This document shows, one piece after another, positions 1 through 9,222 of a DNA stretch of 64,000 bases. Numbering within the stretch: position 1 is the stretch's first letter; every line of letters begins with the position of its first letter. The notes beneath the pieces were generated by a model. The model was not told where the DNA came from, ran no database searches, and was given only the letters and a program-made list of their open reading frames with translations. Origin of the DNA: DATDIC01 sp963764525 (GTDB lineage Bacteria; Pseudomonadota; Alphaproteobacteria; Acetobacterales; Acetobacteraceae); NCBI GenBank assembly GCA_963764525.1, contig CAVXTC010000003.1:186001-250000 (forward strand), in the 5' to 3' direction. Position numbers and translations under genes: made by a program.

Positions 1-122
1 CGGGCGTCGGCTGGGACGATGGCGTCGGTGGTGATGTCGCCGGCGCGGCCGAGGTCTTCCAGCAGCGCGGCGCGGACCACCGGTTCGATCATGATCGCGG
101 GCAGGCTGGGGATGGATGTCAT
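1..122 (-). CDS. nadC: Quinolinate phosphoribosyltransferase, N-terminal fragment (runs off left edge)
   Basis: About 40 codons of the N-terminus are present. The reading is MTSIPSLPAIMIEPVV followed by an ALLEDLGRAGDITTDA stretch, which is the typical start of NadC (nicotinate-nucleotide pyrophosphorylase, carboxylating). NadC converts quinolinate and PRPP to nicotinate mononucleotide in de novo NAD synthesis. The ATG lies 4 bp after the nadA stop, so the two are almost certainly cotranscribed. nadB is not between them and is not visible in the window. The rest of the gene lies outside. Confidence 0.85.
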   Translation of the reverse strand, partial: MTSIPSLPAIMIEPVVRAALLEDLGRAGDITTDAIVPADA

Positions 123-126
123 CGCG

Positions 127-1095
127 TCAGACCGCCAGCATGCGTTCGACGGCGCGACGCGCGCGTACTGCCACGGTGGGGTCGATGGTTACCTCTTCCC
201 GCATGTTTTCCAGGGCGGCGCGGATCTTCGGCAGGGTGATCCGTTTCATGTGCGGGCAGAGGTTGCAGGGGCGGATGAATTCCACATCCGGGTGCTGCAC
301 GGAGACGTTGTCGCTCATGGAGCACTCGGTCATCAGCACGACGCGGGTTGGCTTGTGGCGGCCGACATAGGCGGCCATGTCGGCGGTGGATCCGGCGTAG
401 TCGGCCTCGGCGATCACCTCCGGCGGGCATTCGGGATGGGCCAGCACGACCACGCCTGGATGGTCGTCGCGCAGCGAGCGGATTTCGGCGGCGGTGAAGC
501 GCTCGTGCACCTCGCAATGGCCGGCCCAGGCGATCACTTCCACGTCGGTCTGTGCGGCGACGTTCTGCGCCAGGTACTCGTCGGGCAGCATGATCACGCG
601 CGGCACGCCGAGCGATTCGATGACCTTGCGGGCGTTGGCCGAGGTGCAGCAGATATCCGCCTCAGCCTTCACCGCGACGGTCGTGTTGACATAGGCGACG
701 ACGGGCGCACCCGGATAGCGGTCGCGCATCAGCCGGACATCGGCCGCGGTGATCGATGCGGCGAGCGAGCAGCCGGCGCGGCTATCCGGGATCAGCACGG
801 TCTTGTCCGGATTGAGCAGCTTGGCCGTCTCCGCCATGAAATGCACGCCGGCGAGGACGATGACGGCGGCATCGACTTTCATGGCCTCGCGCGCCAGGGC
901 CAGGCTGTCGCCGGTGATGTCGGCGACGCAGTGGAAGATCTCCGGCGTCTGGTAGTTGTGCGCCAGGATCACCGCGTTGCGCTGGCGCTTGAGCTTCAGG
1001 ATGGCGTCGATGTCATCGGCGAAGACGGGCCATTCGATCGGCGGGATGACGCGGCTGACGCGGGCATAGAGCGGATTGGCCAGTGTTGCGGACAT
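127..1095 (-). CDS. nadA: Quinolinate synthase A
   Basis: The 322-residue protein condenses iminoaspartate with dihydroxyacetone phosphate to give quinolinate and carries an oxygen-sensitive [4Fe-4S] cluster. Candidate cluster cysteines are visible: Cys109 in an SRAGCSLAA segment, Cys194 in AGHCEVH, and a CNLC pair at 277-280. The segment ILAHNYQ near residue 43 and the TECSMSDN segment near 257 are family hallmarks. An AAGGTGA-like ribosome site precedes the ATG. The gene lies between nadQ and nadC on the same strand, and two palindromes upstream of it look like regulator sites. The sequence appears intact. Confidence 0.96.
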   Translation of the reverse strand: MSATLANPLYARVSRVIPPIEWPVFADDIDAILKLKRQRNAVILAHNYQTPEIFHCVADITGDSLALAREAMKVDAAVIVLAGVHFMAETAKLLNPDKTVLIPDSRAGCSLAASITAADVRLMRDRYPGAPVVAYVNTTVAVKAEADICCTSANARKVIESLGVPRVIMLPDEYLAQNVAAQTDVEVIAWAGHCEVHERFTAAEIRSLRDDHPGVVVLAHPECPPEVIAEADYAGSTADMAAYVGRHKPTRVVLMTECSMSDNVSVQHPDVEFIRPCNLCPHMKRITLPKIRAALENMREEVTIDPTVAVRARRAVERMLAV

Positions 1096-1104
1096 GGTTC
1101 ACCT

Positions 1105-1125
1105 TTATGCTCCGGGAGAGCATTT
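1105..1125. promoter_or_regulatory. Palindromic operator candidate, proximal site before nadA
   Basis: The arms ATGCTC and GAGCAT are perfect inverted repeats separated by 5 bp, centred about 20 bp upstream of the nadA ATG. The site shares the pattern TTATGCT-N7-AG(C/T)AT with a second site 57 bp farther upstream. The adjacent nadQ gene makes NadQ binding the obvious hypothesis. Its position next to the ribosome site would block transcription or translation when occupied. Confidence 0.6.
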
Positions 1126-1161
1126 CTGGGGGCGAGAAAAGCGGCCGATGCCGGCCGTGGG

Positions 1162-1182
1162 TTATGCTATGGATGAGTATAA
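1162..1182. promoter_or_regulatory. Palindromic operator candidate, distal site before nadA
   Basis: TTATGCT and AGTATAA form an imperfect inverted repeat with a 7-bp centre, the same 21-bp geometry as the proximal site at 1105-1125. It lies in the 139-bp gap between the nadQ stop and the nadA start. Two matching palindromes in this gap support a real operator pair, though binding by NadQ is inferred from gene context only. Confidence 0.6.
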
Positions 1183-1234
1183 GGCGGTTGTCAAGGGGTG
1201 GGATGCGTGAGGCGCGGGACCGTCTGTGTGACGC

Positions 1235-2158
1235 TTAGCCCACGCGGGCCAGCGGCAGCTTGGTGCCGGTGGCGGCGCGCTCGGCCAGCACCTCGCGACG
1301 GAAGCGGAACAGCTTGGCGGGGCGGCCGCCGGTTTCGCGCGCCTCGGCGCCGGTTTCTTCCACCAGCGCCTGTTGTTCGACCAGACGGCGGAAATTCTGT
1401 TTGTGCAGCAGCCGCCCGGCCAGTGCTTCGACAGCCCGTTGCAGTTGCAACAGGGTGAATTCCGGCGGCATCAGCTCGAACACCACCGGGCGGTACTTGA
1501 TCTTGGTGCGCAGCCGGGCGATGCCGGTGGCCAGGATGCGGCGGTGGTCGTGCATCATCGGGGCGCCGGGAACTGGCGGCTGGCCGGTGCCTGCCTCCGG
1601 CACCAGCCCAGCCTCCCACAGCAGTTCGTAGCGCTGCAGCACCAGTTCGTCGTTCCATCCAATACCATCATGGCCGAAGCTGACGCCGGCCCGCAGCCGC
1701 CGCGCCCGCCGCGTGGCCGCATCGCCCTGCCGCGCCCATTCGGCAAGCCGGGGCGCGATGGTCCGGCGCACCATCGCCTGGCCACCGGCCCGCCAGTCCT
1801 CCCACGGGAAGAACCGGTACCAGTCCTGCCAGCCGACGCCCGGTTCGTCCGCCGCCCCCGCCTCGCGCGTCAGCCCGAGATAGCTGATCGAAATGTGCCG
1901 GTCGCCCAGCGCCGCGCGGTCGCGATCGGCAAAGGTGTAGAGCTGTTCAACGTAACCGAGCGGATGGCGGGTCTGCCGCTCCACCCAGGTCCGCAGGCCC
2001 GCTTGCAACGACCGGTGGTCCGGCTCCAGCGAGCCGGACGGCAGCGCGTCGCCCTCGATCGTCAGCACGCGCGGTTCGCCCTGGGTCACCGCAACAAGCA
2101 CGGCGGTCAGTTCGGCGCTGACGGCCTCCCGGGGGGCGAGGCCGGCCGGGGCATCCAT
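1235..2158 (-). CDS. nadQ: NadQ-type transcriptional regulator of NAD synthesis (Nudix-like plus winged helix)
   Basis: The 307-residue protein has an N-terminal Nudix-like region (about 1-210, with a segment reading HPLGYVEQLYTFADRDR) and a C-terminal winged-helix region (about 211-300, containing IKYRPVVFELMPPEFTL and RRLVEQQALVEETG). This architecture matches the COG4111/NadQ regulators that control nad genes in Alphaproteobacteria, a relative of the NrtR regulators. The Nudix part is probably a ligand sensor; I cannot confirm a catalytic Nudix box. AGGAG lies 7 bp before the ATG. It is upstream of and codirectional with nadA, with two palindromes in the gap. Confidence 0.85.
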   Translation of the reverse strand: MDAPAGLAPREAVSAELTAVLVAVTQGEPRVLTIEGDALPSGSLEPDHRSLQAGLRTWVERQTRHPLGYVEQLYTFADRDRAALGDRHISISYLGLTREAGAADEPGVGWQDWYRFFPWEDWRAGGQAMVRRTIAPRLAEWARQGDAATRRARRLRAGVSFGHDGIGWNDELVLQRYELLWEAGLVPEAGTGQPPVPGAPMMHDHRRILATGIARLRTKIKYRPVVFELMPPEFTLLQLQRAVEALAGRLLHKQNFRRLVEQQALVEETGAEARETGGRPAKLFRFRREVLAERAATGTKLPLARVG

Positions 2159-2222
2159 GGCGGTTCTCCTGCACCTGCTGACCCGCTATGTAGCGCATGG
2201 AACCGCGAACCGGGAGCACGGA

Positions 2223-2700
2223 ATGGAAGGCGCACGCACGCCGTTGACGGTCGATCTCGGCGGGTTGGAGTCGCGATCACCGCCGGAGCGAACGGCATCG
2301 GCAGGTAATGGCGGACAGCGATCTCGCCAGCATTTCATTGCGCGCGACGGCCATTCCGGCATTGCGCTCGGCCGGGGTGGGCGATCATCAATCTGTCCTC
2401 GGCCGCCGGGCGTTTCGGGTTTCCGTTGCGGGCACCCTATTCGGCGGCGAAATGGGGGGTGATCGGGTTTACCAAATCGCTGTCGATCGAGCTTGGCGGC
2501 GACGCTATCAGGGTAATGCGATCCTGCCGGGCGTTTCAGAGAACGAAATGACCGAGCGCACGGTCGCCACCACCAGCCTGCGCTGCTTCGTGACGCAGCA
2601 GGACATCGCCAACATGGCGCTGTATCTGGCCAGCCCGTTCGGCGCGACGATCAGCGGGCAGGCGATCAGCGTCGATGCGGACATGCAGACGACGATGTGA
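2223..2700 (+). pseudogene. Decayed short-chain dehydrogenase/reductase gene
   Basis: Pieces of an SDR are spread over different frames. A cofactor-binding stretch VAITAGANGIGR occurs near 2273-2308, and the catalytic YSAAKWGVIGFTKSLSIELG segment near 2430-2495 with an NLSSAAG serine motif just before it. The C-terminal part, QDIANMALYLASP with SGQAISVDADMQTTM, lies at 2602-2697. Only about 80 bp separate the glycine-rich motif from the serine motif, so roughly 100 residues are missing. This is a true deletion plus frameshifts, not one sequencing slip. It is probably a remnant of a 3-oxoacyl-ACP-reductase-like gene. Confidence 0.75.
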
Positions 2701-2798
2701 CCGTTTCACGCATTGACAAGGCGGATCGCACCGGCCAGAGTCCGCGGCGGGTTACGCCCCCCCACCGGGGCGCTTCTCTTCTGCAAGGGAGAGCCGCA

Positions 2799-3974
2799 AT
2801 GATTGCACTCGCGCGGCCGGATGTTCGTCCGGCCAATCCCAATTTTTCCTCGGGCCCTTGTGCCAAGCGTCCCGGCTTTACGCTGGACGCGCTGAACGGC
2901 GCGCTGCTGGGCCGCAGCCATCGGGCAGCGGCGCCCAAGGCGCGGCTGGCTGAAGTGATCGAGCGGTCGCGTGCGATGCTGGGGCTGCCGTCTGATTGGC
3001 GGCTGGGGATTGTGCCGGCATCGGACACCGGCGCTGTCGAGATGGCGCTGTGGTCGCTGCTCGGCGCGCGCGGCGTCGATGTGCTGGCGTTCGAGAGCTT
3101 TTCCGCCGGCTGGGCGAACGACGTGGTGAAGCAGTTGCGACTGCCGGATGCGCGGGTCATCAGCGCGCCGTTCGGGCGGTTGCCCGATCTGGGCGCGGTT
3201 GATTTCACGCGAGACGTGGTGTTCGCCTGGAACGGAACCACCTCGGGCGTGCGCGTGCCGGATGGGGATTGGATCCCCGACGGGCGTGACGGGCTGGTGA
3301 TCTGCGACGCGACGTCCGCGGCGTTCGCGATGGCGCTGCCTTGGGATCGGCTGGATGTGGTCACCTGGTCCTGGCAAAAGGTGCTGGGCGGGGAGGCCGC
3401 GCACGGCATGCTGGCGTTGTCGCCGCGCGCGGTCGGCCGGCTGGAAAGCTACACGCCGCCTTGGCCGTTGCCGAAGATTTTCCGGCTGGTCGGCAACGGA
3501 AAGCTGATCGAGGGGGTGTTTGCCGGGGAAACCATCAACACGCCGTCGATGCTGTGCGTGGAGGATGCGCTGGACGGACTGCGCTGGGCCGAACGGATCG
3601 GCGGCCTGCCGGCGCTGATTGCGCGCAGCGAAGCGAACCTGGCCGCGGTGGCGACGTGGGTGGCGCGCACGCCCTGGGTGTCGTTCCTCGCCGAAGACCC
3701 GGCCACGCGGTCGTGTACGTCGATCTGCCTGCGGTTCGAGGGGATGTCGGTGGAGAGCCAGGCGCGGACGGCGAAGCGGATGGTCGGCTTGTTGGAAACG
3801 GAAGATGTAGCCTACGACATCGCGGCGTATCGCGATGCACCTCCGGGGCTGCGCATCTGGGGCGGTGCGACCGTGGAGACCGCGGATATCGAGGCGCTGC
3901 TGCCGTGGCTGGACTCGGCTTTTGCGCAGGTTGCCGCGGACAATGCGGCGTGGTCGTCACAAACAGCACTGTAA
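2799..3974 (+). CDS. serC: Phosphoserine aminotransferase
   Basis: The 391-residue class V PLP aminotransferase converts 3-phosphohydroxypyruvate and glutamate to O-phosphoserine. It is of the alphaproteobacterial type. The PLP lysine is Lys194 in the WSWQKVLGGE segment, and the N-terminal NPNFSSGPCAKRPGF is characteristic. The ATG at 2799 is preceded by a good GGGAGA ribosome site; an upstream in-frame extension lacks one. serA begins 21 bp after the stop, so the pair forms a serine biosynthesis operon. Confidence 0.95.
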   Translation: MIALARPDVRPANPNFSSGPCAKRPGFTLDALNGALLGRSHRAAAPKARLAEVIERSRAMLGLPSDWRLGIVPASDTGAVEMALWSLLGARGVDVLAFESFSAGWANDVVKQLRLPDARVISAPFGRLPDLGAVDFTRDVVFAWNGTTSGVRVPDGDWIPDGRDGLVICDATSAAFAMALPWDRLDVVTWSWQKVLGGEAAHGMLALSPRAVGRLESYTPPWPLPKIFRLVGNGKLIEGVFAGETINTPSMLCVEDALDGLRWAERIGGLPALIARSEANLAAVATWVARTPWVSFLAEDPATRSCTSICLRFEGMSVESQARTAKRMVGLLETEDVAYDIAAYRDAPPGLRIWGGATVETADIEALLPWLDSAFAQVAADNAAWSSQTAL

Positions 3975-3995
3975 CTCTTATCCGAGTACCCTTAC

Positions 3996-5583
3996 ATGCC
4001 CAAAGTCCTGATCAGCGACAAACTGTCTCCGGCCGCCGTGGAGATCTTCCACCAGCGCGGGATCGAGGCCGACCTGAAACCCGGCCTGTCCCCTGCCGAA
4101 TTGCGTACCATCATCGCGCCGTATGAGGGACTGGCGGTGCGTTCGGCCACCAAGGTCACGCGGGAGCTGCTGGATGCCGCGACAAGCCTGAAGGTTGTCG
4201 GCCGTGCCGGTATCGGCGTGGACAATGTCGATATCAAATCGGCGACCGCGCGCGGCGTGGTAGTGATGAACACGCCGCACGGGAACACCATCACCACAGC
4301 CGAGCACGCCATCGCCATGATGTTCGCGCTGGCCCGTCAGATCCCTGAAGCCTCGGCGTCCACCAAGACCGGACGGTGGGAGAAGAACCGGTTTCTGGGC
4401 GTGGAGCTTACTAGCAAGACGCTCGGGGTGATCGGGTGCGGCAATATCGGATCGATTGTCGCCGATCGCTCAGTGGGGTTGCGCATGAAGGTGATCGCCT
4501 ACGACCCGTTCCTGTCGGAGAAACGGGCGCTGGACCTCGGGGTGGAGAAGGTCGACCTCGACGCGTTGCTGACCCGCGCCGATGTCATCACACTGCACAC
4601 GCCGCTGACCGATGCGACGCGCAACATCCTGTCGCGGGATGCGCTGGCGCAGACGAAGGTGGGCGTGCGAATCATCAACTGCGCGCGGGGCGGGCTTCTG
4701 GACGAGGCGGCATTGGCGGACGCTATCGCGCTCCGGCCACGTAGCCGGCGCCGCGTTGGACGTGTTCGAGACAGAGCCAGCCACGGCAAATCCGCTGTTC
4801 GCGCTGGAGAACGTGGTCTGCACCCCGCATCTTGGCGCGGCCACCACCGAAGCGCAGGAGAACGTCGCGCTGCAGATCGCCGAGCAGATGAGTGATTTCC
4901 TGCTGAGCGGAGCGGTTGCCAACGCAATCAACATGCCGTCAGTGTCGGCCGAGGATGCGCCGCGGATCAGGCCGTACATGGAGCTGTGCCGGCAGCTTGG
5001 CGCATTCGCCGGGCAGTTGACGCAGGCGCGCGAGGGGGTGATCCGGCGCGTGGCGATCGAGTACGAAGGGCACGCCGCCGGGCTGAACCAGCGCCCGCTG
5101 ACGGCGGCGGTGCTCGCCGGGCTGATGGCGCCTGTCATGGAGGGGGTGAACATGGTCAACGCCCCCATTGCGGCGCACGAACGTGGCATCGACGTGGCCG
5201 AGACGGTGCATGACCGGCCCAGCGAGTACCAGACCTTGGTGCGGGTGACGGTGGAGGCGGACCGGCTGACGCGCTCGGTGGCGGGCACGCTGTTTGCCGG
5301 GTCCCGTCCGCGCATCGTGGAAATAAAGGGGATTCGCGTGGAGGCGGATTTCGCGCCTAACATGTTGTATGTAACCAACCAGGACAGGCCGGGGTTCATC
5401 GGGCGGTTCGGCGCCACGCTGGCGGGGGCGGGGATCAACATCGCGACGTTCCATCTGGGGCGCGCCGAGCCGGGCGGCGATGCGATCTGCCTGGTCTCGG
5501 TCGATGAGACGGTGCCGGAGGACGTGCTGGCGATGGTGCGCACGTTGCCGCTGGTGGTGCAGGCGACGTCGCTGTCGTTCTGA
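3996..5583 (+). CDS. serA: D-3-phosphoglycerate dehydrogenase, frame broken by one extra base near 4731
   Basis: SerA oxidises 3-phosphoglycerate to phosphohydroxypyruvate, the first step of serine synthesis. Residues 1-245 read in one frame, with the NAD-binding GVIGCGNIGSIVADR and the INCARGGLLDEAALADAIA segment. The next frame continues exactly with SGHVAGAALDVFETEPA, the catalytic HLGAATTEAQEN, and a C-terminal regulatory ACT region containing NQDRPGFIGRFG. Removing one base near 4731 restores a protein of about 528 residues, the normal length for the long form. Since serA is rarely dispensable, a sequence error is likely. It follows serC directly. Confidence 0.93.
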
Positions 5584-5591
5584 GGCGGGCG

Positions 5592-5930
5592 ATGGCGGTC
5601 GGGGCGGAGTTCCAGGCTTTCGTGCTCGACCTGCTGGCACCGTTGCGGCCGAGTGCGCGGCGGCTGTTCAGCGGGGTGGGGATCATGCGCGACGGGGTGA
5701 TGTTCGCGATGCTGGCGGGTGATACAATGTATCTGCGGGTGGACGAACGGACCCGGGCACGGTTCGAAGCGGCTGGCAGTGGGCCATTCCGCTACCGCCG
5801 CGCCGGGCGGGAGGTGGCACTCGGCAGCTATTATGCGGTTCCCGACGGGCTGTATGACGAGCCGGACACGCTGATGGAATGGGCGCGCGACGCGGTGGCG
5901 GCGGCGCAGGCGGCGAGGCGAAGGCGATGA
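5592..5930 (+). CDS. TfoX N-terminal-domain protein
   Basis: The 112-residue protein matches the TfoX/Sxy N-terminal domain: LFSGVGIMRDGVMFAMLAGDTMYLRVDE, then SYYAVPDGLYDEPD. In Gammaproteobacteria Sxy aids competence-gene activation, but stand-alone N-terminal-domain proteins are common in Alphaproteobacteria and have no settled role. It starts 8 bp after serA and is probably cotranscribed. The C-terminus is a short Ala/Arg-rich tail. Confidence 0.8.
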   Translation: MAVGAEFQAFVLDLLAPLRPSARRLFSGVGIMRDGVMFAMLAGDTMYLRVDERTRARFEAAGSGPFRYRRAGREVALGSYYAVPDGLYDEPDTLMEWARDAVAAAQAARRRR

Positions 5931-5985
5931 CCATGCAATCTGTTCGCCAGTCATCATCGTGGCAACCGCTCCGGAACCCACCGCA

Positions 5986-6594
5986 ATGACCGATATCGCG
6001 CGCCTGATGATCCAGCTCGACGACCTCCGGCCACCGGTGCGGCGGCGCATCGAGGTTCCGCTGGCGATTCGACTGGACGACCTGCATTTGGTCATTCAGG
6101 CGGTCATGGGTTGGGAGAACTACCACTTGTACGAATTCCGCGTCGGCCGCGACATTGCTTACGGTGAACCAAACCCGGGCTTGGATTTTCCCGGATCGGG
6201 TTCCGGTCCGGCCAACCGGACGACCCTCGCCACCCTGCTCGGCCAGGTCTCCGCCAGGACCAAGAGCTTCAAATATGTCTATGATTTCGGCGACGACTGG
6301 CGGCACAGCGTGAAGCTTCAGGCGATCAGCACCGCGGAGCCGGAGGTCATCTATCCCCGCTTGATCTCGGCCGAGGGCGCCTGCCCGCCCGAGGATTGCG
6401 GCGGCCCCTGGGGCTATGGCGCGTATCTCGAGGCCATTGCCGACCCGGCGAATGAGCGGCACCGCGAGATGCTCGAATGGCGTGGCGCCGGATTCGATCC
6501 GACCGTGGTTGACGAGGCCCTGATCCGGACGAAGCTCGCCGTGCTGGCGGCACGACGGAAACAGAAGAAACCAACCCGGTCGATCAAGCGGTAA
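5986..6594 (+). CDS. Plasmid pRiA4b ORF-3-family protein
   Basis: About 202 residues from the ATG at 5986; a GTG at 5959 is an alternative start. Family marks are LMIQLDDLRPPVRRRIEVP, AVMGWENYHLYEFRVG, the acidic FKYVYDFGDDWRHSVKL segment and the CPPEDCGGPWGY segment. The family (PF07929) is found on plasmids, near transposons and on chromosomes; its biochemical role is unknown. The DFGDDW and CPPEDCGG segments suggest a metal or nucleic-acid site, which is speculation. It looks intact and stands alone. Confidence 0.8.
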   Translation: MTDIARLMIQLDDLRPPVRRRIEVPLAIRLDDLHLVIQAVMGWENYHLYEFRVGRDIAYGEPNPGLDFPGSGSGPANRTTLATLLGQVSARTKSFKYVYDFGDDWRHSVKLQAISTAEPEVIYPRLISAEGACPPEDCGGPWGYGAYLEAIADPANERHREMLEWRGAGFDPTVVDEALIRTKLAVLAARRKQKKPTRSIKR

Positions 6595-6852
6595 GGTCAG
6601 CCGCGGTCGGAACAACTCTTCGAATGGGATTGCGGCGGCGTCTTCGATAACAGCCGGGCCTTGTCGCCGCGTGCCTCGATCATCGCAACCGAACGCCCAT
6701 CGAAACCGGCCGATATCGCGCCACCAAGCCCGCCGATGAAGCCTTGGATAGCGATGGGCAATTTCGCCGCACGAACTCCGTCCCGTGCCGGCAGTTCCAT
6801 TGCCGTGCTGACCTCGCTACGTTCCGGCGCTCCGAAACAAACCCGGATCGCC

Positions 6853-7659
6853 ATGGCGGACGCAGACCCCATCTCGCCCATCCTCACTGCCAAGGACACC
6901 ACGGCACCGTCTGTCTTCCGCCCGGAGAACCTGTTGCGCGAGGCGCGTCGCCAGAAGCGGTTGCCCGAAGCCGCGGTCCCGGAGATCTGCGTGCTCGATC
7001 CCGACGGCGACCTGGTCAGCCATCTTCGCCACACCGGCCGCGCCGGAAAAGACCCCGCCTGGCCCTGCTACCACACCGGGCTTTATCGGTTTTCCGAAGC
7101 CGGTGAGCAGTTCGGGGCAATTCCCTGCGCGGTCGGCGCCTCGTTCGCCGTGCTGATCGCCGAGCAGCTTTTCGCGTCAGGCTGCCGGCTGCTGGTCAGC
7201 ATCACCTCGGCCGGACAGATCGTTGCCAGCGGTCCCACACCCTATTTCGTGCTGATCGACCGCGCGCTGCGCGACGAGGGCACCAGCCACCATTACCTTC
7301 CGCCGTCCGAGTTCGCCGCCGCGCCGTCGCATTTGCTGCCGCCGATCGCCGCGGCGCTCAGCAACATCACCCCCCCGGTGCATCAGGGTGCCGCCTGGAC
7401 CACCGACGCTCCGTTCCGGGAAACGGAAGCCGCGATTGCCCGCGCCCGTGCCGCCGGTGCCCTGGCGGTGGAGATGGAAGCCGCCGCGCTGTATGCCTTC
7501 GCCACGGCGCGCCGCCGCGACGTGCTGTGCTTCGCTCATGTGACCAACCAGCTTGCCCGAATCGAGGGCGACTTCGAGAAGGGCGAGGCCAACGGCGCCG
7601 CCGACGCACTGCGTATCCTGGGCCGCACCGCCCATGCCTGGCGCGGCATTGCAACCTGA
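6853..7659 (+). CDS. Nucleoside phosphorylase family protein
   Basis: The 268-residue protein has the PNP/UDP phosphorylase fold. SITSAGQI lies in the middle, and the C-terminal AVEMEAAALYAFA segment contains the characteristic nucleoside-contacting MEA. FAHVTNQLARIEGDFEKGE follows. Such enzymes cleave nucleosides with phosphate to a free base and ribose-1-phosphate; the substrate cannot be told from sequence. The ATG at 6853 gives the usual length. A longer in-frame extension to 6661 lacks family similarity. It is followed after 15 bp by a DoxX gene. Confidence 0.8.
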   Translation: MADADPISPILTAKDTTAPSVFRPENLLREARRQKRLPEAAVPEICVLDPDGDLVSHLRHTGRAGKDPAWPCYHTGLYRFSEAGEQFGAIPCAVGASFAVLIAEQLFASGCRLLVSITSAGQIVASGPTPYFVLIDRALRDEGTSHHYLPPSEFAAAPSHLLPPIAAALSNITPPVHQGAAWTTDAPFRETEAAIARARAAGALAVEMEAAALYAFATARRRDVLCFAHVTNQLARIEGDFEKGEANGAADALRILGRTAHAWRGIAT

Positions 7660-7674
7660 AACGGGTAATCGCTC

Positions 7675-8265
7675 ATGAATCCAGACCCGCTGCACGATTT
7701 CATCGCATTCGTGACCAAGCCTGGTGCGCTGACCATCGTCTTTTGGCTGCTGCTGGCCGGCAGCGTGCTGATCGCGGCGATAGCCTGGGCGCGCGAACCG
7801 GAGCAGCGGCGCGCCGGTCATGTGGGCGTGTGGATCGCCCGGCTGCTGGTCGGCGGGATGTGGTGGCAGCAATCGCTGTGGAAAGTGCCGCCCGACTATG
7901 GCGGGCTGCTGTACTGGATGAAGCAGGAAGCCGATCACGCCGCGATTCCGTTGCAGGCGCAACTGGTCGGCGGTCTAGTGGTCCCGCACATCGCGATTTT
8001 CGGCCCGCTGGTCTATGCGATCGAGGTGGCGATCGGGGTGTCCCTGATGCTGGGTCTGTTCACGCGCCTCGGCGCTCTGCTGGGTCTTCTGATGGGACTC
8101 AATCTCTGGCTCGGCCTCTATTCCGCGCCCGGCGAGTGGCCGTGGACGTATTTCTTCCTGATTCTGCTGCAGTTCCTGTTCGTGATCGATCCGCCCGGCC
8201 GCAGCCTGGGCCTGGACGCACTGCTAACCGGACGCCGGCCACGCCTTACCGCGCCGCTGAGGTGA
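7675..8265 (+). CDS. DoxX/DoxD-like membrane protein
   Basis: The 196-residue protein has about four hydrophobic segments (roughly 18-38, 98-122, 125-145, 150-170) and a GLFTRLGALLGLLMGLNLWL stretch typical of DoxX and thiosulfate:quinone oxidoreductase DoxD-type proteins. WIARLLVGGMWWQQSLWKVP near residue 52 is also characteristic. The function of most members is undefined; some act in quinone-linked redox chemistry. Its 3' end overlaps the convergent SGNH-like gene by 42 bp. Confidence 0.75.
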   Translation: MNPDPLHDFIAFVTKPGALTIVFWLLLAGSVLIAAIAWAREPEQRRAGHVGVWIARLLVGGMWWQQSLWKVPPDYGGLLYWMKQEADHAAIPLQAQLVGGLVVPHIAIFGPLVYAIEVAIGVSLMLGLFTRLGALLGLLMGLNLWLGLYSAPGEWPWTYFFLILLQFLFVIDPPGRSLGLDALLTGRRPRLTAPLR

Positions 8266-9222
8266 TGCGGGTGGATGGCCGGGGGGAAGCATGTCGGACA
8301 GCGCGGCAGCGACCGCGCGTGAGTGCAGGATCTGCCACGGCTCGTTCAGATGGGCCGGCGTATCGAAAAAAGCGATGCGCGGGTAAAGGCTGCGGTTCGG
8401 CAGCTCCAGGAAGGCGGCTCCGTTGTCGAGATAGACGGCGCGAATCGCCGCCAGTGTGGTTTCCGGCATCGGCGAATCGGCGAACCCGGTCGGCAGCCCG
8501 CCGATCACGCGGACCTCGTTCGCCGCCGCCCAGCGTACGAAGCCGATGATTAGCCGCGTCCCGTAGCCGTCGCGAATCCCGAGGGCGGTCGCGTGGATCG
8601 GCACGGCAGAAGCGAGCACGGCCCGGCTGGCAGCCGCGAGCGCCAGCGTGTGGCCGACGTGATCACCCCATTTGTTGGTCGTGCCGGTGATCGCGGCGCG
8701 CGGGTCCCGGAAGCCGGTGGAAGCCAGCGTTTCCTCGAGCACCGCCATCACCCCTCCCGATAGGTCGGAAGAGAACAGCGCGCCGATCCAGCGGTCCGGC
8801 GGCAGCTTTCCCAGCGTGCGCCAGTCATGGCGGAACATGATCGAGGCCTCCGGGCCGAGCGCATTGGCCTCACGGGACCGCACGTATTGTGCTTCTTCCA
8901 TCGGCAGATAGACGACGTCGCCGCGATGCAGCAGCGGACGCCAGCGGACGAACAGGTAGTCGAGCCCGATCCCCACGGCGACGCCGGCGTTGACGCAGGG
9001 CATGCCGACGATTGGCTCAATCACCTCGCAGCGGTGCGAATAGGGGCCGTTGGAGCCAGCCAGGATCACCAGCTTCGGTCCGGCGATTACCGCGCCGCGC
9101 GCCAGCTTCGCGTTGATCTGGTGGCGCAGGAACCCGAGTGCCAGCGAGCGGTCGAGCACGCAGCCGAACAGCGTGGCGTAAAGCACCAGTGAGGCCAGGC
9201 AGGCTGTTACCAGACGTTTCAT
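8224..9222 (-). CDS. SGNH-like (AlgJ/DltD-type) exported protein paired with an MBOAT acyltransferase
   Basis: The 332-residue protein begins with a signal anchor (KRLVTACLASLVLYATLFG) and carries ILAGSNGPYSHRCEV, a block-I-like Gly-Ser-Asn, and a C-terminal DTPAHLNEPWQ that places a D..H pair where SGNH hydrolases have theirs. Its ATG overlaps the stop of the upstream MBOAT gene (TGATG), so the two are translationally coupled. MBOAT/SGNH pairs transfer or remove acyl groups on exported polymers. The exact substrate is unknown; neighbouring opgGH suggests periplasmic glucan. Confidence 0.7.
   Translation of the reverse strand: MKRLVTACLASLVLYATLFGCVLDRSLALGFLRHQINAKLARGAVIAGPKLVILAGSNGPYSHRCEVIEPIVGMPCVNAGVAVGIGLDYLFVRWRPLLHRGDVVYLPMEEAQYVRSREANALGPEASIMFRHDWRTLGKLPPDRWIGALFSSDLSGGVMAVLEETLASTGFRDPRAAITGTTNKWGDHVGHTLALAAASRAVLASAVPIHATALGIRDGYGTRLIIGFVRWAAANEVRVIGGLPTGFADSPMPETTLAAIRAVYLDNGAAFLELPNRSLYPRIAFFDTPAHLNEPWQILHSRAVAAALSDMLPPGHPPASPQRRGKAWPASG

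Noticed and set aside
6597..7034. Minus-strand reading frame of 145 codons overlapping the start of the nucleoside phosphorylase gene
   Set aside because: It overlaps a clear enzyme gene, has no recognisable motif and no good ribosome site; best explained as a GC-rich shadow frame.
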